Shown in pieces: positions 33,615-40,975 of a stretch of DNA of 49,705 bases. Positions within the stretch are counted from its first letter, which is position 1, and each line of letters starts with the position of its first letter. Origin of the DNA: Borreliella lanei (GTDB taxonomy: Bacteria; Spirochaetota; Spirochaetia; Borreliales; Borreliaceae); the NCBI RefSeq assembly GCF_014205895.1, contig NZ_JACHFC010000004.1, positions 1-49,705 on the forward strand. Reading direction: 5' to 3'. Position numbers and translations under genes: made by a program. Below the pieces are notes generated by a model. The model did no database searches. It had not been told where the DNA came from and saw nothing but the letters and a program-made list of their open reading frames with translations.

Positions 33615-34046
33615 TCAAATAAAATAATTAAATATTCTTTTTGATATTATTTGAAATTTCTTTCCTTTAGACTTTAAATCAAGGCTGTCGTAAAGCACCT
33701 TATTGTTATCCATTACAAGAAAATGAATAAAAGCTTGATCTTTTAGCTTAACCTCTGTTATTTCAAACTCTCTGCCGGCTTTAGGCAAATAAAACGGGTT
33801 CTCATATCTAACTTTAGAAAATATTTTATAACAACTAAGAATTTTACATGGATTTAAAATATAACAGTCATTTCTAATGTAACCCAATTCCAAAAACCGC
33901 TGATAATTTAAATTAACGTCTTTTGCCGTAAAATCAATCCCTGTTAAAACAAATATCCAATAGTGCAAAGATAAAAAATAACATCCGGACTTTTGAACGT
34001 CTTTAAAAAGTTCTGCATTTCTTTGTAATAGTTTCTCAATAAACAT
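33615..34046 (-). CDS. DUF261-like protein (BBA23)
   Basis: A 143-aa protein with no signal peptide, recognised as a Borrelia DUF261-type protein found on several plasmids. Near residue 21 it has KSGCYFLSLHYWIFVLTG and later AFIHFLVMDNNKVLYDSLDL. The Cys at the start of a helix, a His on a beta strand and an Asp/Asn some residues later resemble the catalytic order of C39/papain-like peptidases. This is an inference; the family's activity is unknown to me. It stands between the partition genes and dbpBA, on the opposite strand to dbpBA. Confidence 0.68.
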   Translation of the reverse strand: MFIEKLLQRNAELFKDVQKSGCYFLSLHYWIFVLTGIDFTAKDVNLNYQRFLELGYIRNDCYILNPCKILSCYKIFSKVRYENPFYLPKAGREFEITEVKLKDQAFIHFLVMDNNKVLYDSLDLKSKGKKFQIISKRIFNYFI

Positions 34047-34109
34047 TTTTAAATAAACAATTTTTAAATATTATTTTTAAATAATCAACCATTTCTGACC
34101 AATTTTTAT

Positions 34110-34271
34110 TTAAACTTCAGAATCTAAAAGCCTAATAAGAAAACATTCGGGTTTAAGAACAATCTTTAATATTGATAAAACCAAACCAATCAAACCCATT
34201 GTTTTAATGGCAAAAGTTTCAATTAAAAGTTTGTAGTATTCTTTCCTTTTGATCTTATTAAGCCTTTTCAT
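34110..34271 (-). CDS. 53-aa membrane protein (BBA22 position)
   Basis: Small ORF beginning MKRLNKIKRKEYYKLLIETF, a basic N-terminus, then one hydrophobic helix (KTMGLIGLVLSILKIVL) and an end RLLDSEV. ATG follows GGGG/TGAG in a leader that contains ACTTATATTAGGGGT, almost the same 15-mer found before the replication gene. Small single-helix proteins near partition genes might be toxin-like or structural; there is no direct support for either. Probably inner membrane, N-in by the positive-inside rule. Confidence 0.55.
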   Translation of the reverse strand: MKRLNKIKRKEYYKLLIETFAIKTMGLIGLVLSILKIVLKPECFLIRLLDSEV

Positions 34272-34275
34272 CTCA

Positions 34276-34290
34276 ACCCCTAATATAAGT
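34276..34290 (-). promoter_or_regulatory. Shared 15-bp leader motif, copy 1
   Basis: Minus strand ACTTATATTAGGGGT, five bases before the 53-aa gene's ATG. It differs at one base from the copies at 37677 and 37844. It includes the ribosome binding site. Confidence 0.6.
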
Positions 34291-34392
34291 TTTTTACTAA
34301 TATTATAGTATAAAAAAATTTATGTTTTGTAAATACTTTTCTAAATTTTTCCAAAATTACTATTAAAAAAAATAAAAAATTTAAATTAAAAG

Positions 34393-34444
34393 TTAAAGGG
34401 TTTATTGGAATTTCTTTTAAAAGACTCCCCAATAAACCCTTTAA
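34393..34444 (-). terminator. Terminator after the replication/partition block
   Basis: TTAAAGGGTTTATTGG ... CCAATAAACCCTTTAA, a perfect 16-bp stem about 95 bases past the PF49 stop codon. Confidence 0.85.
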
Positions 34445-34469
34445 GGTAACAGGTCCTTATATTAAGAGC

Positions 34470-34484
34470 GACACATTGCGTGTC
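34470..34484. repeat. Small inverted repeat near PF49 end
   Basis: GACAC ATTGC GTGTC within a GC-richer spot (34460-34500) between the terminator and the PF49 stop. Could be a partition site; that is only a guess from location. Confidence 0.35.
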
Positions 34485-34537
34485 AGTCTGTACCTATAAA
34501 GTATACACTAACTTTTCAAGTTTTGCAAATAAATATT

Positions 34538-35083
34538 TTATTTTCGTTTATTTCTTGAAGTTTCAAATTCTTTAATTATTTTTAATAAAAAATCTTTTTC
34601 CTCAAAAAAAATTTTTTCCAAAAGAAAGCTCGTAAGCTTGGAGTTTTTTTTATAAAAAGAATAAGATTCTTCCTTTTTAAGCTGAAATCTTAGTGGTTTT
34701 ATTGGGTTTTGGTTAGATTTTTTTAAACTTGGACTTTCTTTTGTTTTAAGAAGACAAATTGTATCATTGATTCCGTTTTTAACTACATACTTTTCTTCAA
34801 TAAGCCCTTCTTCTATTGCTGTTGCAATTTTAAGATACTTATACGTTTGAGTTCTAGCAAGTCTATAGTCTTTTGCAAAATCATCAAAACTAGAATAATT
34901 GTCAAGCTTATAATATTCTTTGTCTTTAATTTCTTTTAAAACCTTCATTGCTTCTATCTTGCAATAAATTTCTTTTTGAAAATTAATGTTTAATTTTTCT
35001 TTAAGTTTATTATAATGAACAAGCGCTTGCTCTTCTTCTCTAACACTCTCAGATAAATTTCTTTTATTTATCTTTATGTCCAC
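34538..35083 (-). CDS. PF49 plasmid partition protein (BBA21)
   Basis: A 181-aa PF49 protein of the Borrelia four-gene maintenance block. Starts at GTG after GGAGGAG. Conserved middle: KDKEYYKLDNYSSFDDFAKD, YRLARTQTYKYLKIATAIEE, i.e. a putative HTH (residues 66-95). It works with the ParA-like PF32 protein in segregation and compatibility of the plasmid (known role of the block, exact function of PF49 unclear). Last gene of the block. Confidence 0.85.
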   Translation of the reverse strand: MDIKINKRNLSESVREEEQALVHYNKLKEKLNINFQKEIYCKIEAMKVLKEIKDKEYYKLDNYSSFDDFAKDYRLARTQTYKYLKIATAIEEGLIEEKYVVKNGINDTICLLKTKESPSLKKSNQNPIKPLRFQLKKEESYSFYKKNSKLTSFLLEKIFFEEKDFLLKIIKEFETSRNKRK

Positions 35084-35107
35084 TTATACTCCTCCTTTAC
35101 AACCTGA

Positions 35108-35122
35108 GTACACTTAGTGTAC
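35108..35122. repeat. Perfect 15-bp palindrome at the 3' end of parA
   Basis: GTACACT T AGTGTAC overlaps the last codons of the PF32 gene and precedes PF49. A candidate centromere-like or operator site. Confidence 0.5.
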
Positions 35123-35866
35123 GTAATTTGATTTATCTAAAAACGCAGTAAGCGTGTTTTGGTACTCTATTATGTAATCCTTCGTCAAATCAAATCTATC
35201 ATTTTTTGCTATTCTTTTATTTAAATCTTCTCTCTCAGATATTGTGCCTAAAAAATTACTATTTTTCTCTAAAACCTTTAAAAGCTCCCTATGTGTGTTG
35301 TTTTTTTTAAATTTAGTATTGATTAAATACATTGGCAAAGTTAATAATAGCTTATTCATAAAAAAAGTAAACAAATCTAAACTTTCAACAGCCCATTTCT
35401 CTGCTGTTATTGGTATTATTATGTAATTGCTGCACACAAGAGCATTTGTTAGGGTAAAATCTAAGCTGGGATTTGTATCAAGTATTATATAATCGTAATG
35501 ATTGCTGAGTAGCTTTAGCTGTTCTTTTAATTTAAATTCTTTATATGGAATAGATTCTGAATTGAATTTATGTAATGTTAAATAGCTTGGAATTAAGTCC
35601 AAATTTTCGTTAATTGTTATTAATGCATTATCTATATGTAAATTTGATATTAACACCTCATATATATTTCTATTTATTAAATCTACATTATTGTCCTTAA
35701 TTTTACTAAAAAAATAGCTTGTTGTTGAGGCTTGCGTGTCAATATCTATTAAAAGAACCTTGCATTTGATTGAAAGCAATGTGGCAAAAATTAAACTTGT
35801 TGTGCTCTTGCCAACACCACCTTTTATACTTGCAACTGTTATTACTTTTGTCTCTTTTTTATCCAT
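35114..35866 (-). CDS. PF32 ParA-type partition ATPase (BBA20)
   Basis: A 250-aa deviant-Walker ATPase: KGGVGKSTTSLIFATLL (residues 14-30, signature Lys retained), VLLIDIDTQASTTSYFF, DYIILDTNPSLDFTLTNAL, and IIPITAEKWAVESLDL. It drives partition of the linear plasmid. PF32 sequence is the main determinant of Borrelia plasmid compatibility type, so this gene is the best marker for lp54 typing. ATG overlaps the end of PF50 by 25 bases. Confidence 0.92.
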   Translation of the reverse strand: MDKKETKVITVASIKGGVGKSTTSLIFATLLSIKCKVLLIDIDTQASTTSYFFSKIKDNNVDLINRNIYEVLISNLHIDNALITINENLDLIPSYLTLHKFNSESIPYKEFKLKEQLKLLSNHYDYIILDTNPSLDFTLTNALVCSNYIIIPITAEKWAVESLDLFTFFMNKLLLTLPMYLINTKFKKNNTHRELLKVLEKNSNFLGTISEREDLNKRIAKNDRFDLTKDYIIEYQNTLTAFLDKSNYVH

Positions 35867-36426
35867 TCAGGAATAATCCCCCCTTGTGACAATTTTTTGC
35901 TATAAAAAGTGTAAAGTTCGGTTTCTAATTCTAAAATAATATTTAAAAGCGTGTTGTAATAGGGGCTATTTACCCTATCTTTTTTAAGTAAAATATGAAG
36001 ACCGTTTAAATAGCAAAAAACAGAACCTTTTTTGAACTTAAATTCAATGTATTCACATTTTCTAAGAGTATAGGTTTCCTTCTTGTTGAAATTTTTTACA
36101 ATAAACGCTTTATCAAGCTTTCTTATTCCATAATAAATTCCCATAAATTCATCATCTTCTCTTAAAGAAAATAAATGAAACATGCTTATGTCTTCTATGT
36201 TAAAGATTCCCCTTAAAGAAATGAAAAATTTCGTAGGCTCATTTTTGCTTATTCCAAATGTATAAAAGTCATTAAATATTTTAGTATGATATATCTTTCT
36301 ACCTTTAACCTCCTCAATCTTAGAAAAAACGTTAGCTTTTTTTTCTTTTTTAGACTTTGGTTTGTTGTCTGAGTTTAACTTTAACTCTTTTTGTTTTTGC
36401 TTTAATCGTTCAAGTAAAGCCGTCAT
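35842..36426 (-). CDS. PF50 plasmid maintenance protein (BBA19)
   Basis: A 194-aa PF50 protein. A basic N-terminus (LKQKQKELKLNSDNKPKSKK) is followed by a compact alpha/beta domain (YTFGISKNEPTKFFISLRGI, IYYGIRKLDKAFIVKNF). ATG follows GGAAAAGA. Member of the PF57/62-PF50-PF32-PF49 block; PF50 is required for maintenance of some Borrelia plasmids (literature, from memory). Its biochemical role is not established. Confidence 0.84.
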   Translation of the reverse strand: MTALLERLKQKQKELKLNSDNKPKSKKEKKANVFSKIEEVKGRKIYHTKIFNDFYTFGISKNEPTKFFISLRGIFNIEDISMFHLFSLREDDEFMGIYYGIRKLDKAFIVKNFNKKETYTLRKCEYIEFKFKKGSVFCYLNGLHILLKKDRVNSPYYNTLLNIILELETELYTFYSKKLSQGGIIPEWIKKRQK

Positions 36427-36473
36427 TCTTTTCCTTTTTCCTTAATAGTAAAGCTAAACTGTACATCTTTTCT

Positions 36474-37670
36474 TTAGCTCACTATTTTAATCAAATTGTT
36501 ATAGTAGGAATTGTCAAATACCTTACTATATTTAAGGTCAGGCTCATTCTCAATGAATTTTTTTAAAGTAGGAACTAGCTTATCATTATCTACTTTATGC
36601 CTTAACTGTTCTAATAATATACTAAAAATGTTGTTTTTTATACTTTTTAACTTTATCATTTTATCTTGGATTTTGGGTAATTCTGTTTTTGCTTTTTTTA
36701 TTAGGTTCTCTAAATCCGGGTACTTTTTGTGCTCTATTATGAAATGTGGTTTTATTTTGTAAATTTCGTATGTTTTGCTGAAAAATTTTTCAAGATCTTC
36801 TTTTTTATATTGTTCATTTTCTAATTCTTTTATTTTTGCTTCAAGTATTTTTTTTAGAATTTCTTTTTTATTTTTACATTTTTTTTCTGTTTTTTTTATT
36901 TTATTTATTATTCTTCTGTAGCCGCTATTTTTGAAAAATTTGCATAGATATCCCGGATTGTTTACATTTTCTTTTATTGCTCTTGATATGTGCTTTTCAA
37001 TGCTTTTAGGATCTATTTCTTTAAGGTCGTTTTCAATGTGTTTTAGGTTTCTTAAATGATAGATTTTTATGCTCTTTGTTGCTTCTAGATTCATTATTAG
37101 GGCTGGAATTTCTGTTTTAAAGTTGCATTTGCTTAGATATTTTTTTATTATTTCATTATTTTTTGTTTTTTTGGAATTTTTGTGTATATTTCTATATTCT
37201 TTATATTTATATATATTATTATTATTATTAATACACTCCCATTTAACACTACTATTTATTTGGTTAAATTTTTTTATTCTTTGCGTAAATTCGTTAATTT
37301 TATTTATTATTTTTTCTTTAAAGTATGTGTTAATTATCAAATAGCATTTTTCTTTTTCGTATTTAAGTTTATAATAAGTTTCACTTCCAGAATTTTTTCC
37401 CAAATGTTTACAGTAGTTTAGTGTGACTTTAAATTTTTTCTCTAGTATGTATAAATAGTTTTGTAGTGTTTTGAGTTTTATGGGTTTTTGTTTATTTCTT
37501 TCAAGGTTTTTATTTAGGAAATAAAGTATGTTTTTTTGTGTGTATTTTTTAAAGTTTAAGTTGACAAAGTTAAGAGTAGAGATTAATACAATCAAATTAT
37601 GTTGGAAGTTCATTGTAGTTTTTTTTACTCTTTTTGTAGTGTTTGGTGATTTTTGGTTTAATGTTTTCAA
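36474..37670 (-). CDS. PF57/62 replication protein (BBA18)
   Basis: A 398-aa, highly basic replication initiator family protein. It starts at TTG, with AGGAG inside the 15-bp leader motif. N-terminal helical region containing KPIKLKTLQNYLYILEKKFK (winged-helix-like) and YCKHLGKNSGSETYYKLKYE, a signature I associate with the family, then a long Lys-rich helical C-terminal part. A homopolymeric Asn run (NNNNN, codons AAT/AAC at about 37207-37236) interrupts the linker. The gene and its flanks suffice for autonomous replication in related Borrelia plasmids. Confidence 0.87.
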   Translation of the reverse strand: MKTLNQKSPNTTKRVKKTTMNFQHNLIVLISTLNFVNLNFKKYTQKNILYFLNKNLERNKQKPIKLKTLQNYLYILEKKFKVTLNYCKHLGKNSGSETYYKLKYEKEKCYLIINTYFKEKIINKINEFTQRIKKFNQINSSVKWECINNNNNIYKYKEYRNIHKNSKKTKNNEIIKKYLSKCNFKTEIPALIMNLEATKSIKIYHLRNLKHIENDLKEIDPKSIEKHISRAIKENVNNPGYLCKFFKNSGYRRIINKIKKTEKKCKNKKEILKKILEAKIKELENEQYKKEDLEKFFSKTYEIYKIKPHFIIEHKKYPDLENLIKKAKTELPKIQDKMIKLKSIKNNIFSILLEQLRHKVDNDKLVPTLKKFIENEPDLKYSKVFDNSYYNNLIKIVS

Positions 37671-37676
37671 TTTTAT

Positions 37677-37691
37677 ACTCCTAATATAAGT
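37677..37691 (-). promoter_or_regulatory. Shared 15-bp leader motif, copy 2 (rep leader)
   Basis: Minus strand ACTTATATTAGGAGT; contains the ribosome binding site, seven bases before the TTG start of the replication gene. It pairs as a perfect inverted repeat with the copy at 37844. Confidence 0.7.
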
Positions 37692-37767
37692 AGTTTCTTT
37701 AATTATAACTTAATTAATAGTACAGTTTCTTAAAAAAGTAAAGTATTTTTATATAAAAAATATAAAA

Positions 37768-37803
37768 AAAGTATATTTAATACATATTTGTTAAATATAC
37801 TTT
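37768..37803. repeat. 13-bp inverted repeat in the putative origin
   Basis: AAAGTATATTTAA / TTAAATATACTTT separated by ten bases, in an A/T-only stretch upstream of rep and between the two copies of the 15-mer. Candidate replication origin or rep autoregulatory site. Confidence 0.5.
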
Positions 37804-37843
37804 ACAAAAGTAAGTTTTTGTAATAAAATGTAATAAATAATAA

Positions 37844-37858
37844 ACTTATATTAGGAGT
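37844..37858 (+). promoter_or_regulatory. Shared 15-bp leader motif, copy 3 (orphan)
   Basis: Plus strand ACTTATATTAGGAGT, same as the rep leader, but no start codon in range and no ORF after it. Probably the leader of a lost gene (BBA17 position). Confidence 0.6.
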
Positions 37859-38108
37859 AAATTATTTTTACGTTTTAATTTTTATTTAAAATAGTGAGCT
37901 TATTAGCAATGGGTTTAATTTTATTAAGAATTTAGATTATTTTATTTATCCTTCATTCAAGAGTTAGACTTGGGTGAAGGAATTAGCCCCATTAATTTTC
38001 TTAAATTTTGGGCATTCATTTTATTAGAGCTTTTTATTTTGATTTTTAAGACTTAAAGACCTAAATAGTTTGGCTTGTATATTGTTATGTTTTCTCTTTT
38101 TAAAAAGA

Positions 38109-38134
38109 GAAAAAGTCTCTTAGGAGACTTTTTC
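38109..38134. terminator. Bidirectional terminator hairpin
   Basis: GAAAAAGTCTC TTAG GAGACTTTTTC; T tract on either strand. Confidence 0.85.
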
Positions 38135-38182
38135 TAGAAGTAACAAATTGAAAAATATATAAATTCAATTTTTAGGTTGTAA

Positions 38183-38224
38183 TAAACCCTTCCTACACCA
38201 GCTGATGCGTTGTAGGGGGGTTTA
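38183..38224 (-). terminator. ospAB terminator
   Basis: Minus-strand stem TAAACCC-CCTACA ... TGTAGG-GGGTTTA, nine bases after the ospB stop codon. Confidence 0.85.
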
Positions 38225-38232
38225 CTTATATA

Positions 38233-39126
38233 TTATTTTAAAGCACTTTTAAGTTCTGAAAGATCTGTAATTTCTTTTGGTGATCCTTCAAGGGAAGTGC
38301 CCGCTGTGTCATATTTTTGTACTGTAATTGTACCGTCTGTTAAGAACACCAAGTCTTTAGTTTTTTTGCTGTCAGCACTAATTGTTAAGGTGTTGTTACT
38401 ATCTTGCCATTTACCTGTTTTTTTAGCACTGTGTGCAGTGTCATCCAAAAAGACTTTTAGTTTTCCATCTTTTTCAATTTCTCTTTTTAGAGTAACAGTG
38501 CCTTCTTTAATTTCCACTGTTGTTTTTCCACCTACAAGATTTCCTTCAAACTTAATGCCATTTTTTAGAGTTTCTACTGCTTTTGTAGCATTTTCGGCAT
38601 CTGTCATTTGTGAGTATTCAAGTGTAGTTCCGTTTGATCTTGTTAATTTTTTTGAGTCTAATTTATTAGCTTTGAGAGTTTCCTCTGTTATTGACCCATG
38701 TTTTACAGTAACTTTGCTTGAAACTTTTTTGTCGCTGGTATCATATGTTTCTACAGTTACTGTATTTAGATCTTCAGAAACTATTAACTTTACTTTACTC
38801 TTGTCAGGCTTTGCACCTTCAAGGCTTCCAGAACCATTATTTTTATCGGAAGTTCCTTTAAGCTCAACTTGATCAACTATTGCTCTTAAATCATATTTAC
38901 CGGAGCCATTTTTTTCTTTGCTTACGAAAACTTCATTCCCATTAAACAAAGACACTGAGTCTTCTGTCGCTGCAGGAAGGGTTTGTTTAGCGTCTTTTTC
39001 TGCTTTGCTGGAGTCTATAAGTTCTTTATCACTGTTTTTTCCAGAAGTATTTTTTGGTTCAGTACCTTTTTGTGCACATCCTATTAAAGCTAACACTAAA
39101 GCAAATCCTATTAAATATAGTCTCAT
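38233..39126 (-). CDS. ospB: OspB outer surface lipoprotein B
   Basis: A 297-aa OspB. Signal peptide MRLYLIGFALVLALIGC (Cys17), then a Lys/Ser/Thr linker and the long flat beta-sheet domain with the repeated KNGSGKYDLRAIVDQVELKG, SKVKLIVSEDLNTVTVETYD, TLEYSQMTDAENATKA and EKDGKLKVFLDD segments. ATG nine bases after the ospA stop, with AAGGAG. Tick-phase lipoprotein aiding adherence in the tick gut. It shares long identical DNA tracts with ospA (for example about 28 bases around 38839 versus 39750), the known substrate for ospA/ospB recombination. Full length, no frameshift. Confidence 0.96.
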   Translation of the reverse strand: MRLYLIGFALVLALIGCAQKGTEPKNTSGKNSDKELIDSSKAEKDAKQTLPAATEDSVSLFNGNEVFVSKEKNGSGKYDLRAIVDQVELKGTSDKNNGSGSLEGAKPDKSKVKLIVSEDLNTVTVETYDTSDKKVSSKVTVKHGSITEETLKANKLDSKKLTRSNGTTLEYSQMTDAENATKAVETLKNGIKFEGNLVGGKTTVEIKEGTVTLKREIEKDGKLKVFLDDTAHSAKKTGKWQDSNNTLTISADSKKTKDLVFLTDGTITVQKYDTAGTSLEGSPKEITDLSELKSALK

Positions 39127-39135
39127 AAATTCTCC

Positions 39136-39957
39136 TTATTTTAAAGCGTTTTTAAGTTCATTAAGTGTTTTAATTTCAACTGCTGATCCTTCCAATTTAG
39201 TGCCAGCTCCGTCGTATTTTTGTACTGTAATTGTGTTTTCTTTTGTAAACACAAGATCTTTAGTTTTTTTGCTGTTTACAGTAATTGTTAAAGTTGAAGT
39301 ACCTGAATTCCAAGCTCCAGTTTTTTTAGTAGCAGGAGTACTGTCAGTATCGTTAAGCTCAACTGTTACTTCTCCAGATTTTGAAATGTTTTTACTTAAA
39401 GTAACAGTTCCTTCTTTAACCACCAATGTTGTTTTTTCAGCAGCTAGAGTTCCTTCAAGAGTATAGTCTTTTAAAACTTCTTTAGCTTTTCCGGATCCAT
39501 CGCTTTTAATTTCTGTGTATTCAAGTCTTGTTCCGTTTGCTCTTGTCATTATTTTTTCAGATAATTCACCTTTTTCATTGAATTTTTCTTCTGTTTTTGA
39601 CTTGTCTTTAGAAGTTACTTTTCTTGACACTAATGTTTTACCATCTTCTTTTAAAACTTCAAGTGTGGTTTGACTTAGATCGTCAGAAACTGTTAATTTT
39701 ACTTTACTTTTGTCAGCTTTTACACCTTCAAGTACCCCAGATCCATTGTTTTTATCGGAAGTTCCTTTAAGCTCAAGCTTGTCTACTGTTGCCATTAGAC
39801 TGTACTTGCCGTCTTTGTCTTTTTCTTTGCTTACAAGAACTTTCATTTCACCAGGTAAATCTACTGAAACGCTGTTTTTCTCGTCAAGGCCGCTAACATT
39901 TTGCTTACATGCTATTAAAGCTAATATTAGACCTATTCCCAATAAATATTTTTTCAT
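39136..39957 (-). CDS. ospA: OspA outer surface lipoprotein A
   Basis: A 273-aa Osp[18 protein letters not shown] lipoprotein signal, then the single-layer beta-sheet protein with [60 protein letters not shown] and C-terminal [12 protein letters not shown]. Expressed in unfed ticks, binds the tick gut receptor TROSPA, down-regulated at feeding. Relative to B31 as remembered, the middle and C-terminal regions carry several substitutions (for example [20 protein letters not shown]), closer to the sensu stricto/bissettiae group than to B. afzelii. First gene of ospAB. Confidence 0.97.
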   Translation of the reverse strand: MKKYLLGIGLILALIACKQNVSGLDEKNSVSVDLPGEMKVLVSKEKDKDGKYSLMATVDKLELKGTSDKNNGSGVLEGVKADKSKVKLTVSDDLSQTTLEVLKEDGKTLVSRKVTSKDKSKTEEKFNEKGELSEKIMTRANGTRLEYTEIKSDGSGKAKEVLKDYTLEGTLAAEKTTLVVKEGTVTLSKNISKSGEVTVELNDTDSTPATKKTGAWNSGTSTLTITVNSKKTKDLVFTKENTITVQKYDGAGTKLEGSAVEIKTLNELKNALK

Positions 39958-40000
39958 AATATATTCTCCTTTTATATTAATATAACTTAATACAAGTATA

Positions 40001-40028
40001 ATTATAGTATAAGATTAACAAATAACAA
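40001..40028 (-). promoter_or_regulatory. ospAB promoter
   Basis: On the minus strand, -35 TTGTTA (40023-40028), 16-base spacer and -10 TATAAT (40001-40006), about 44 bases upstream of the ospA ATG, which has AAGGAG. A sigma-70 type promoter, in agreement with the known RpoD control. Confidence 0.7.
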
Positions 40029-40130
40029 ATAGAAAATTGAAAAAAAATAAAATGATAACAGCTTCAATTGAGTTTGGTTCTAATTAAGTTTAACTTCAAT
40101 TGAGTTTAGATATAATTTAGACTTTTTATT

Positions 40131-40160
40131 AAAAAAAGCCCCACACACAACCGGGACTTT
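40131..40160 (-). terminator. Terminator after orfD
   Basis: Minus strand AAAGTCCC ... GGGGCTTT plus seven T, just past the BBA14 stop; it ends the baseplate-holin operon before ospAB. Confidence 0.75.
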
Positions 40161-40194
40161 CAGGAAAAAGAAAAGTTAAATGTCTTTTAAGGCA

Positions 40195-40560
40195 TTAAGG
40201 TATATTTTTTGAGTATTTTTTGTAAATCTGCATTGCAATTGGCTTTATTTTGTCAATGTGATTTTTTAAAGCAGCAATATTTGTTTTGATTGCTTTTAGA
40301 GTCTGATCTTTTTCTAATTTGCTGGCGTCAAAAAGCTTAAACTCTGGATAATTTTTGTTATTTACTTTTTGTTTGGTCTTCACAAGAAATGTTTGTAAGT
40401 ACATAATATAGCTTGAAAGATGTGCTTCATATAAGCTTAAAGCCTTTAATGTTGATTCTTTTGGGGATGATGGCTCTTCTGGAAGGCTTGCTATTGTAGA
40501 GCATGAAAAGATTATAAGAGTATTTAATAAAAATAAAAAAGGGAAATTTTTAATTTTCAA
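40195..40560 (-). CDS. OrfD lipoprotein (BBA14)
   Basis: A 121-aa lipoprotein with signal peptide MKIKNFPFLFLLNTLIIFSC (Cys20). Helical mature chain, LKALSLYEAHLSSYIMYLQT and LKAIKTNIAALKNHIDKIKP. The ATG overlaps the 3' end of the blyB-like gene by 11 bases, so it is co-translated with the holin module. It corresponds to orfD, a known neighbour upstream of ospA. cp32 plasmids keep related lipoproteins just after the holin genes. Last gene of the W-to-OrfD operon. Confidence 0.8.
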   Translation of the reverse strand: MKIKNFPFLFLLNTLIIFSCSTIASLPEEPSSPKESTLKALSLYEAHLSSYIMYLQTFLVKTKQKVNNKNYPEFKLFDASKLEKDQTLKAIKTNIAALKNHIDKIKPIAMQIYKKYSKNIP

Positions 40561-40975
40561 TTTTATCTCCTTTATTTTCTTTTAGGTTTTGGGTTTTGTT
40601 ATCAGTATTGCTTGGATTTTCTGAGAACTCTTTTATTTGTTCTTGGAGTGCTTGAGTTTTGATTGCCATTAGTTCATTTCTCTCTTCTCTTAAATGTTCA
40701 ATAATACTTGCATCTCTCTCATCATTAATGCTTAATATAAGTTGAGTAATTTTATTATTAACATTTTCAATTTCATTTAATATTTTTATTGATTCTTCCT
40801 TCTCAAGGGTTGTGATTTTGTCTTTGTAGATGCTCATTATTAGGTTGTAAAGATTAAGCCCTAAATATATTCCTTTTTCCACTTTGACTTCTGTTGGAGA
40901 ATCGCTGCTTTTTAGAAAATCATATAAATTATTTAAAGCCTCAATGCCAGAGTTGATATTCATTTTACTGTTCAT
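40550..40975 (-). CDS. BlyB-like phage accessory protein (BBA13)
   Basis: A 141-aa helical protein. Its ATG overlaps the stop of the BlyA-like gene (ATGA), the same arrangement as cp32 blyA-blyB. N-terminal part: INSGIEALNNLYDFLKSSDS; central coiled coil (LEKEESIKILNEIENVNNKI); disordered acidic C-terminus. In cp32, BlyB is a soluble partner of the BlyA holin. Longer than cp32 BlyB as I remember (about 115 aa), mainly in its C-terminal tail. Identity rests on order plus partial similarity. Confidence 0.6.
   Translation of the reverse strand: MNSKMNINSGIEALNNLYDFLKSSDSPTEVKVEKGIYLGLNLYNLIMSIYKDKITTLEKEESIKILNEIENVNNKITQLILSINDERDASIIEHLREERNELMAIKTQALQEQIKEFSENPSNTDNKTQNLKENKGDKIEN

Larger units (their letters stand above)
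37859..38232. other. Intergenic region between the rep leader and ospB
   Basis: No gene. It holds a remnant-like plus-strand stretch (37890-37935, encoding MGLILLRI before a stop, reminiscent of the MGLIGLVLSILKI helix of the 53-aa protein) and two hairpins at 38109 and 38183. Confidence 0.45.

Noticed and set aside
37200..37240. TTA/ATT trinucleotide run as a phase-variable repeat
   Set aside because: It encodes an Asn run in the rep gene; trinucleotide changes would keep the frame, so it is not an on/off switch.
37069..37421. Two hydrophobic plus-strand ORFs opposite the replication gene
   Set aside because: Phe/Ile/Leu-rich frames produced by the complement of a Lys/Asn-rich gene; typical false membrane proteins in AT-rich DNA.
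38297..39466. Long plus-strand open frames opposite ospB and ospA (191 and 182 aa)
   Set aside because: They are antisense shadows of ospB/ospA, with no ribosome binding site and compositions dictated by the opposite strand.
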